From assembly GCA_020440405.1 (NCBI GenBank), contig JAGROF010000052.1, positions 1 to 19,313 of the forward strand: a stretch of 19,313 nt of DNA. The letters are read 5' to 3'. This stretch comes from Chlamydiia bacterium (lineage in GTDB: Bacteria; Chlamydiota; Chlamydiia; Chlamydiales; Simkaniaceae). A program made the translations under genes and the position numbers. Numbering within the stretch: position 1 is the first letter of the stretch; every line of letters starts with the position of its first letter. This document shows positions 13,762 through 19,313 of the stretch, piece after piece. The notes under the pieces were generated by a model. The model did not search any database and was not told the DNA's origin. It saw nothing but the letters and a program-made list of their open reading frames with translations.

Positions 13762-14927
13762 TTGGATGGATGTGTTTATTGGGAATAGCTTTTGGAGGTA
13801 CTCTCGAAGAGCGCAAAGACTGGATTAAATATGGAGTTGAAGGATTGATTCAAAGTGTTGATCCCACAGCACTTGTAGGGGTCAAAGTGGTATCTTTAGA
13901 TGAGGGGGTGACCCTTTATGAGCGCAATGCAGCATGCCGGTTTGTTCCGGGAAGTACGGTGAAGCTGATGACGATGGCCGCAGCGCTAGACCAATTGGGA
14001 GAAGAATATTGTTTTAAGACAACTGTGAGGGGAAGCGGGGCGATTGTGGAGGGAGTCTTAAAAGGGGATTGCTATTTAGTGGGGTCGGGAGACCCAAGTT
14101 TAAAAGGGATAGATTTTATTGAACTTGTTGAGGGGCTGGGAGTGCGAGAAATTCGAGGGGATCTCGTGTTAGATTTGAGTTGCTTTAAGGATGGGGCAAT
14201 GGGTCCGGGTTGGATGTGGGATGAAGAACCTGCATTTTGGTGCGTGCCGATGAGTGCGCTAAATGTGGATCATAATTTTGTTGAGGAGGCAGTGATTCCC
14301 CATCCGGAAGAGCTTGCCGCTGCGATTTTTAAGGGGTTATTGGATCGGAAAGGGATTTTGCTGAGGGGAAAACTGAGAGTGGGAGAAGCTCCTGAAGGAA
14401 GTGTGGAACTGGCATGCCACATGTCTGAGCCCCTTCGAGAGTTGATTAAACCTTCTTTGCAGGCATCAGATAATCTCTATTCGAACTGTATTTTTAAGGC
14501 GATGGGGAATAGTTGGGAGACAGCGCGCCAATGCTTTGAAACCTTTTTACAAGAACGAGTAGGGATTCCTCCAAAGGAAATCCGCGTTGTGGATGGAAGT
14601 GGGGAGTCTCGCTACAATCTAATCTCACCCGATCAGATGATGTGTTTTTTAAAGGAGATGCGTAGGAATCGTGTCCTGCGGGACGCTTTGCCGGTTGGAA
14701 AGGAAATCGGGACTTTAAAGGATCGGATGAAAGGGTTTGGAGGGCGCGTAGTAGCAAAGACAGGAAGTATGACAGGGGTGTCTTCGGTTTGTGGGTATGT
14801 GACGACAGAAACAGGAGAGGAACTTGCTGTTGTGATTTTTGCGAATGGATATGTGAAAGGAGGGAGAGAAATCAAACTAAAGCTTGAGGATGAAATCTGT
14901 CACCTTTTGGTGAATGCGCCTAATTGA
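13749..14927 (+). CDS. dacB: D-alanyl-D-alanine carboxypeptidase/endopeptidase, S13 (PBP4) family
   Basis: A 392-residue periplasmic peptidoglycan hydrolase that removes terminal D-Ala or cuts cross-links. The three active-site motifs are present: SxxK in PGSTVKLM (S69, K72), SxN as SDN (S240-N242) and KTG in AKTGSMTG (337-339). DGSGESRYNLISP (282-294) and VPMSALNVDHN are further S13 hallmarks. The N-terminus MRFLIGWMCLLGIAFGG is a signal peptide. The frame is open from 13701, but the ATG at 13749 precedes the signal peptide, has CGGAGA seven bases upstream, and overlaps the end of recD by 13 bases, suggesting translational coupling. It is shorter than the usual 450-480 residues, so the accessory domain III is probably reduced. 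The stop overlaps the stop region of the convergent glycosyltransferase cluster by eight bases. Confidence 0.92.
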   Translation: MRFLIGWMCLLGIAFGGTLEERKDWIKYGVEGLIQSVDPTALVGVKVVSLDEGVTLYERNAACRFVPGSTVKLMTMAAALDQLGEEYCFKTTVRGSGAIVEGVLKGDCYLVGSGDPSLKGIDFIELVEGLGVREIRGDLVLDLSCFKDGAMGPGWMWDEEPAFWCVPMSALNVDHNFVEEAVIPHPEELAAAIFKGLLDRKGILLRGKLRVGEAPEGSVELACHMSEPLRELIKPSLQASDNLYSNCIFKAMGNSWETARQCFETFLQERVGIPPKEIRVVDGSGESRYNLISPDQMMCFLKEMRRNRVLRDALPVGKEIGTLKDRMKGFGGRVVAKTGSMTGVSSVCGYVTTETGEELAVVIFANGYVKGGREIKLKLEDEICHLLVNAPN

Positions 14928-15651
14928 ATGTAATCGTCTGAAGGAGTTTCCGTTTTTGTTGAAAGCCGCTGTGGTGATAGATGAGCGCGTTAGGATTGGG
15001 TGTTTCATGTCTATTGTAATTGAAGTGAATGGGGAATTGGGTGATATCTAAAGGGGTTTCGGCGAGCAAATTGGCAAAGCATGTATCTTCTGAAAGCTCT
15101 TGAGGATGATATTGTAAGATGTATTCAATCCATGCGGATAGGGCAACAGAATCTTTTTCATAGACAACAACACTACTAGAGATGCATTGGGCTTTGGGGT
15201 TAATAATCCCTTTGGCACGCATTTTTTGAGTGCTTTCTTGGCAGTATTCAGTCAGACCCATTCCATGAGAGGATAGAGGAAGGTCGATAAGGGGAGCCAG
15301 TTGCCCTTTGATTTCACAGTCGATGTCCAGCCAAAGGGTCCTTTGATAGGGCGTTTGCTTGTAAGCAAAGGGTTTCAGAAACCAGATGGGACGGTGAGAC
15401 CAGAGGTAAGAGGCGATATGTTTTTTCCATGGAGGGTCTTGAACTTGCTCATTGAGGTTTTTTATGGGGAGCATCTCAGCGGTTTGTGAGATTACTTCTC
15501 CCTTGGTTTGACACCACATGCGCGCAGAAGGAGACATCCCAAAATCACAAAAGGTGACGGGATAACTGTTATGTGTGGAATAATTTTTCCACCACCATTT
15601 GAGCATCCATTCATGACGCTCGTTACATCCTGTTAAAATTCCTTTAGTCAT
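14920..15651 (-). CDS. Putative GT-A-type glycosyltransferase, paralogue 1 of 6 (last in cluster)
   Basis: A 243-residue cytosolic protein. WMLKWWWKNYSTHNSYPVT (15-33) with TFCDFGMS (33-40) forms an N-terminal block shared by all six copies. TLWLDIDCEI (105-114) carries a D-x-D motif (D109, D111), typical of metal-binding nucleotide-sugar transferases. SEDTC and YHHSG near the C-terminus match a conserved acidic and histidine pair. The frame extends upstream to 15693, but the ATG at 15651 aligns with the MDKGVLTGC starts of the next two copies and overlaps the upstream gene by eight bases (ATGACTAA). The sugar and acceptor are unknown. The family is not one I can name; assignment to a glycosyltransferase fold is inference from D-x-D and layout. 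Confidence 0.72.
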   Translation of the reverse strand: MTKGILTGCNERHEWMLKWWWKNYSTHNSYPVTFCDFGMSPSARMWCQTKGEVISQTAEMLPIKNLNEQVQDPPWKKHIASYLWSHRPIWFLKPFAYKQTPYQRTLWLDIDCEIKGQLAPLIDLPLSSHGMGLTEYCQESTQKMRAKGIINPKAQCISSSVVVYEKDSVALSAWIEYILQYHPQELSEDTCFANLLAETPLDITQFPIHFNYNRHETPNPNALIYHHSGFQQKRKLLQTITFN

Positions 15652-16372
15652 TAAAATTGATGAGGGGTAAGAGGTTCCGTTTGCGTGTCGCACTGGCGTG
15701 ATGCAGGATCAAAGCTTGCGCGTTGGCTTGCTCGATTGTTGTCCAGTTAAAATTGCGTGACATGTAAACAATGTTAAAGTCTTTTTCGTGTAACAGATGA
15801 GAGAGACAGGTTTCATCGGAAAAGTCGTGTGTATATTTAGCTTTACACCATTCGATCCAAGCAGGAATGACAGGGGAATCTTTCCGGTGGGCAAAGACGC
15901 CTGCTTGAACGCCTTTGACACCTTCTCGAATGAGATTGCGACTGCGTGCGAGTTTTGTTTCATAATCGAGGTAATGGGCAATGGCAAATCCATCTCCCAC
16001 TTGGGTGAGTTCGTAAAGGGGAAGGAGGTTTTTTTTAACTTCACAGTCGAGATCGAGCCAAATGGTTTGGTTATAAGGGGACTGTGTTTGAACGAAAGCT
16101 TTTTGAAACCAGGCTTCCCGATGATTCCACATTAAAGGAAATAGGGAGTCGATCCAGGGAGCCTTTTCAATCCCTTCAGAAAGGTTTTGAATGGGAATGG
16201 TCGTTTGTGTCACGATGTTTCCTTTGGTTTGACACCAAGTGCGTGCAGAAGGCGTCATCCCAAAATCACAAAAGGTGACAGGGTAGTCATTATGTTTGGA
16301 GTAGTTTTTCCACCACCATTTTAAGAGGTATTCTTGCCGGTGGTCGCATCCTGTTAACACCCCTTTATCCAT
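15644..16372 (-). CDS. Putative GT-A-type glycosyltransferase, paralogue 2 of 6
   Basis: 242 residues, closest in appearance to its two neighbours in the TFCDFGM subgroup (start MDKGVLTGC). The D-x-D motif is TIWLDLDCEV (103-112, D107 and D109). The middle section GVQAGVFAHRKDSPVIPAW is almost the same as VLQAGVFAFKKNSPVIPAW in paralogue 3, a region where paralogue 1 has diverged. SDETCLSHLL and ALILHHASA supply the conserved C-terminal acidic and histidine positions. The start codon lies inside the end of paralogue 3 (ATGGATAA, eight-base overlap), so translation is probably coupled. No signal peptide or membrane helix is seen. Confidence 0.74.
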   Translation of the reverse strand: MDKGVLTGCDHRQEYLLKWWWKNYSKHNDYPVTFCDFGMTPSARTWCQTKGNIVTQTTIPIQNLSEGIEKAPWIDSLFPLMWNHREAWFQKAFVQTQSPYNQTIWLDLDCEVKKNLLPLYELTQVGDGFAIAHYLDYETKLARSRNLIREGVKGVQAGVFAHRKDSPVIPAWIEWCKAKYTHDFSDETCLSHLLHEKDFNIVYMSRNFNWTTIEQANAQALILHHASATRKRNLLPLINFND

Positions 16373-17087
16373 TCCACTCCATCTCGGCTAAAAGTTTTCG
16401 TTTCCGGCTTGCCCCCGTATGGTGGTTGATGACTATATGGGGAGAAGGATACTCAGGAGTGAGCCAGTTGTACTTGTTTGAAAGAATGGTGATATCAAAA
16501 GAAAATTGAGCTTGAAGGTGGCTAATTGCTGTTTGGTCTGAAGCTTCGGTTTCTAGGTGGCTTAAACAGTAGTCAATCCAGGCGGGGATGACAGGGGAGT
16601 TTTTTTTAAAAGCAAAGACCCCTGCTTGCAAGACAGGAACGCTTTTATCTAAAAATGCGTTACTTTTAGCAAGTTTTGCGTTTTCTTCCGAGTCATAGGC
16701 GATGGCGAATCCATCTTTACTTTCCACGAGTTCAAAGAGAGAAGAGAGGTTTTTTAAGATTTCACAATCGATATCGGTCCAGATCGACTTTTCGTAAGGA
16801 GCTTTGGAAAGAATCAGCGCTTTGGAAAACCAGAGCGCGCGTTTGTTCCATGTTGAAAGGCTAACTTGTTTTGCCCAATTGGCACTTAAGTTTTTTTTCA
16901 GAGCAAGAGACTCGGGGTCAAAATGGAGAAGAGTGCCTCTTTCTGCGCACCAATTTTTTGCCCCAGGGCTCATCCCAAAGTCACAAAAAGTGACCGGGTA
17001 ATCGTTATGTTTAGAATAGTTTCTCCACCACCATTTAAGCATCCACTCTTGTTCTGCATTGCACCCTGTCAATACCCCTTTATCCAT
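16365..17087 (-). CDS. Putative GT-A-type glycosyltransferase, paralogue 3 of 6
   Basis: 240 residues, start MDKGVLTGC. WMLKWWWRNYSKHNDYPVT is followed by TFCDFGMS, and the D-x-D motif is SIWTDIDCEI (101-110, D105 and D107). SDQTAISHL replaces the S-D-E-T of its neighbour, so the acidic residue after the conserved D is lost here. IVINHHTGASRKRKLL is the C-terminal histidine block with a basic end. Its ATG overlaps the stop of paralogue 4 by one base (TAATG), and AGGAG seven bases upstream gives a good ribosome site. Confidence 0.74.
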   Translation of the reverse strand: MDKGVLTGCNAEQEWMLKWWWRNYSKHNDYPVTFCDFGMSPGAKNWCAERGTLLHFDPESLALKKNLSANWAKQVSLSTWNKRALWFSKALILSKAPYEKSIWTDIDCEILKNLSSLFELVESKDGFAIAYDSEENAKLAKSNAFLDKSVPVLQAGVFAFKKNSPVIPAWIDYCLSHLETEASDQTAISHLQAQFSFDITILSNKYNWLTPEYPSPHIVINHHTGASRKRKLLAEMEWNG

Positions 17088-17812
17088 TAGAGGGCTCCTA
17101 AAATTCTTGTTTTCCCGTATCCTCCTGCATGGTGGCGGATGACAGTGTTAGGATCTTGAGGAATAATTGTGGGCCAGTTAAAGATTAGCGGGTGAGGTGT
17201 GATTTTCAATCCTTCTTGTTCGATCATTTCCATAAGAACAGTTTCATCTCCAAAGTGACGATGATTGTGTTTTTGTGTATATGCAGCCCACTTTTCAGGA
17301 ATAGAGGAGCCTTGCCGGCAGACGATCACACCAGTATTGTAAATATCGAGTTCATCGAGCGCAAACTTTAAGATGCTAAAGCCCTCTCCTGGGTCGGCAT
17401 ATTCAAAAAGAGGGGTAATCGAGCGGCGCACTTCACAATCTAAATCCATCCAAATGGTGCGCTTATAGGGACTTTTGAGGAGAAGAAAAGGTTTAGCAAA
17501 CCATGCTGTTCGTCCTTCCCATAGATCACCTGGGTACTTCTCTTCCCAATAGGCTTTGTCTTTAAGAGAGATTTTTTCTTTTGGGGCAATCCACCCTTTA
17601 GGGAAGGAAAAAGAATGCACGGTTCCTTTTGAAGCGCACCAGGTATGCGCGCTTTTTGACATTCCTAAATCGAAAAAAGTGACCGGGTAGTCGTTGTGTT
17701 TGGAGTAGTGTTCCCACCACCATTTAAGCATCCACTCTTGAGTTTCATCTGTCCCTACAATCACCCCATCTCCTTGGGAAGCTTGATTCCACATTAATAG
17801 ATCTTCCATCAT
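17087..17812 (-). CDS. Putative GT-A-type glycosyltransferase, paralogue 4 of 6
   Basis: 241 residues, first member (reading down the cluster) of the pair with an extended N-terminus (MMEDLLMWNQASQGDGVIVG) and the TFFDLGMS variant (45-52). The D-x-D motif is TIWMDLDCEV (119-128, D123 and D125). KPFLLLKSPYKRT before it is shared with paralogues 5 and 6. FGDETVLMEM and VIRHHAGG are the C-terminal conserved positions. The ATG overlaps the stop of paralogue 5 by four bases (ATGA). Confidence 0.74.
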   Translation of the reverse strand: MMEDLLMWNQASQGDGVIVGTDETQEWMLKWWWEHYSKHNDYPVTFFDLGMSKSAHTWCASKGTVHSFSFPKGWIAPKEKISLKDKAYWEEKYPGDLWEGRTAWFAKPFLLLKSPYKRTIWMDLDCEVRRSITPLFEYADPGEGFSILKFALDELDIYNTGVIVCRQGSSIPEKWAAYTQKHNHRHFGDETVLMEMIEQEGLKITPHPLIFNWPTIIPQDPNTVIRHHAGGYGKTRILGAL

Positions 17813-18531
17813 TTCACCTGCTTGAGAATTTCATGTTTTCCACTTTCACCATTATGGTGGACGATTCCCATTTTTGAAGGCGTTTTCCAGAAAGAAAGGA
17901 AGTTAAACTCTAGGGGAAGTGGGTGGATGTGAATAGGATGTTTTTTCTGTGCCTCGATGAGAGCGGTTTCATCACACACCGCTTTTTTTTCTAAAACAGA
18001 CTCTGCCCAGTAGGAAAATGCAGGGGCATGGCGCCGTGCTACAACAACTCCAGAATTAATCACCGTGGCTTCTTTAAGGTAGAGTAGAACCATGCTGATT
18101 CCATCGTGGGTGTCACAATAACTAAAAAGAGGGGTAAGGGATTGTTTCACTTCACAATCGATGTCAATCCAAAGAGTACGATCATAAGGGCTTTGGAGGA
18201 TCAAGAAGGGTTTATGGAGCCATTGGTTGCGACACTCCCACACGCGACTAGAATTATAGGATTCCCATGTTTTTTGGGTGTCTAGAGGAATCTCACTTTG
18301 GCTTTTAAATGTAGACTGTGGAAGAGAAAAAGGAATCACGGTTCCTTTCGATTGGCACCAAAGAGAAGCACTTTTTGACATTCCTAGATCAAAAAAAGTG
18401 ACTGGAGAGCTGTTAGATGCTGAGTAATGATTCCACCACCACTTAAGAATCCATTCCTGTTGCATGTCTGCTGCAACAATGACTCCATCCCCGCCACAGT
18501 AATGCTCTTGATTCCATGCTGTGCTTATCAT
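17809..18531 (-). CDS. Putative GT-A-type glycosyltransferase, paralogue 5 of 6
   Basis: 240 residues of the TFFDLGMS subgroup, beginning MISTAWNQEHYCGGDGVIVA. The block WILKWWWNHYSASNSSPVT is intact, and the D-x-D motif is TLWIDIDCEV (119-128, D123 and D125). INSGVVVARRHAPAF and VCDETALIEA follow the family layout, and IVHHNGESGKHEIL is the histidine block. It starts 25 bases after paralogue 6, the only real gap in the cluster, and no promoter was recognised there. Confidence 0.74.
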   Translation of the reverse strand: MISTAWNQEHYCGGDGVIVAADMQQEWILKWWWNHYSASNSSPVTFFDLGMSKSASLWCQSKGTVIPFSLPQSTFKSQSEIPLDTQKTWESYNSSRVWECRNQWLHKPFLILQSPYDRTLWIDIDCEVKQSLTPLFSYCDTHDGISMVLLYLKEATVINSGVVVARRHAPAFSYWAESVLEKKAVCDETALIEAQKKHPIHIHPLPLEFNFLSFWKTPSKMGIVHHNGESGKHEILKQVK

Positions 18532-18556
18532 GTTTGTTTCTATAACGTAGGGAGAA

Positions 18557-19279
18557 TTACGAATCGAGCAAAATTTTCTTTTTTCCCTCGAGCCCTAAAA
18601 AGTGTTGGATGACCGCTTGATCTCCTCCTCCAAAAGGGTGGGGATGGTTATACTTTAGAGGAAAAAAAGGGATTTCGAAATAGTTTTCGAGAATGAGATG
18701 GTGAATGACATCTTCATCTCCCATATATCGGTGACTGTTTTGTAGACATTCTTCTGCCCACTTTAACACAACAGGAGATCCTGTAGAAGCAAGACACACA
18801 CCTGAGTTATGATAAAATCCTTCTCGGAACACGTGCTTGACAATTGTAAACCCAACTGATGGAGACAAGAAATCAAAAAGAGGGGTGATGTCTCCTTGAA
18901 TTTTGCAGTCAAGATCGAGAAAGAGGGTCTGTGTATAGGGACTTTGGAGTAGGATTAAGGGTTTGGCGAACCAAGCTTTTCTTTTTTCCCAAATGGCTTG
19001 AGTCCAATGTTTCTCCCAATACGCCCGGTGCTTAGGGGATACCCTTTCACGTGGAGCGACAAAATCCATTGAATGAGTAAAGAGAGTCCAGTTTCCTTTC
19101 GATTGACAAAAGGCTTTTCCTTGGTCTGTCATGCCTAAGTCAAAAAAGGTAACAGGAAGAGAGGCATATGCTTGGTAATGCTTCCACCACCAAGGGAGAA
19201 AGGATTCATAAGCCGCATTTGCAGCGACAATGACCCCTTGAGAAGGGGAAGGATTTATCCCTTGCCTCGACACGTTCAT
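18557..19279 (-). CDS. Putative GT-A-type glycosyltransferase, paralogue 6 of 6 (first in cluster)
   Basis: 240 residues and the most divergent copy. The tryptophan block is SFLPWWWKHYQAYASLPVT, with TFFDLGMT. The D-x-D motif is TLFLDLDCKI (118-127, D122 and D124), where lysine replaces the otherwise constant glutamate after cysteine. The C-terminal block has VIQHFLG, with only one of the two histidines. YHNSGVCLAS and MGDEDVIHHL match the rest of the family. A short AAGGAT lies directly before the ATG at 19279, which is a tight spacing. A promoter for the whole cluster should lie near or beyond the right window edge. Confidence 0.72.
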   Translation of the reverse strand: MNVSRQGINPSPSQGVIVAANAAYESFLPWWWKHYQAYASLPVTFFDLGMTDQGKAFCQSKGNWTLFTHSMDFVAPRERVSPKHRAYWEKHWTQAIWEKRKAWFAKPLILLQSPYTQTLFLDLDCKIQGDITPLFDFLSPSVGFTIVKHVFREGFYHNSGVCLASTGSPVVLKWAEECLQNSHRYMGDEDVIHHLILENYFEIPFFPLKYNHPHPFGGGDQAVIQHFLGLEGKKKILLDS

Positions 19280-19313
19280 ATCCTTATTTAGCTGAATTAG
19301 TTTAAAATAGTAA

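Noticed and set aside
15535..19160. Regularly spaced near-identical blocks (about every 720 bases), considered as an interspersed repeat array
   Set aside because: The blocks encode the conserved PVTF(C/F)D(F/L)GM and WWW motifs of the six paralogues; spacing equals gene length, so they are gene duplications and not CRISPR or other repeats.

Overview
The window looks like a piece of chromosome from a Gram-negative, probably host-associated bacterium. Two signal-peptide-bearing beta-barrel-type outer membrane proteins, a murein DD-carboxypeptidase of the S13 type, a small Ser/Thr-type kinase, a short RecD-like helicase and a large multi-domain protein without a signal peptide fit a chlamydia-like organism (Chlamydiota outside Chlamydia) best. 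That assignment is inference from gene content, moderate GC and short promoter-to-start distances. No rRNA or other taxonomic marker is present.

Layout. (1) 1-1791, minus: the start of a small-molecule-type methyltransferase (cut by the window edge) behind an MFS transporter. (2) 1902-4640, plus: a stand-alone methyltransferase of the kind found inside nonribosomal peptide synthetases, then an outer membrane protein with its own promoter and, 10 bases later, a compact protein kinase. (3) 4635-10829, minus: the most interesting part. A 1539-residue protein ends in what looks like an exchangeable toxin tip and is followed, with stop and start overlapping as TAATG, by a putative immunity gene. 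Downstream on the same strand lie a 104-residue orphan and a degenerate second copy of the same toxin-tip plus immunity pair, again joined by TAATG and now frameshifted. A 32-base direct repeat marks the far end of both copies; its first copy overlaps the kinase stop codon. Base composition changes inside the large gene near the toxin tip. (4) 10946-12389, minus: a second outer membrane protein and a glyoxalase-fold (VOC) protein with a clear terminator. (5) 12448-14927, plus: a RecD-like helicase overlapping an S13 D-Ala-D-Ala carboxypeptidase. (6) 14920-19279, minus: six tandem paralogues of about 240 residues with a D-x-D-C motif, probably GT-A glycosyltransferases, mostly overlapping and read as one unit.

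How they may work together. Regions 2, 4, 5 and 6 all touch the cell envelope (outer membrane proteins, peptidoglycan trimming, sugar transfer). Region 3 has the logic of contact-dependent or effector-type polymorphic toxins: a long conserved carrier, a variable C-terminal tip, a cognate protector, and a graveyard of displaced tip/protector pairs. The toxin activity and the secretion route cannot be read from the sequence. No CRISPR array, tRNA, rRNA or insertion sequence was seen.
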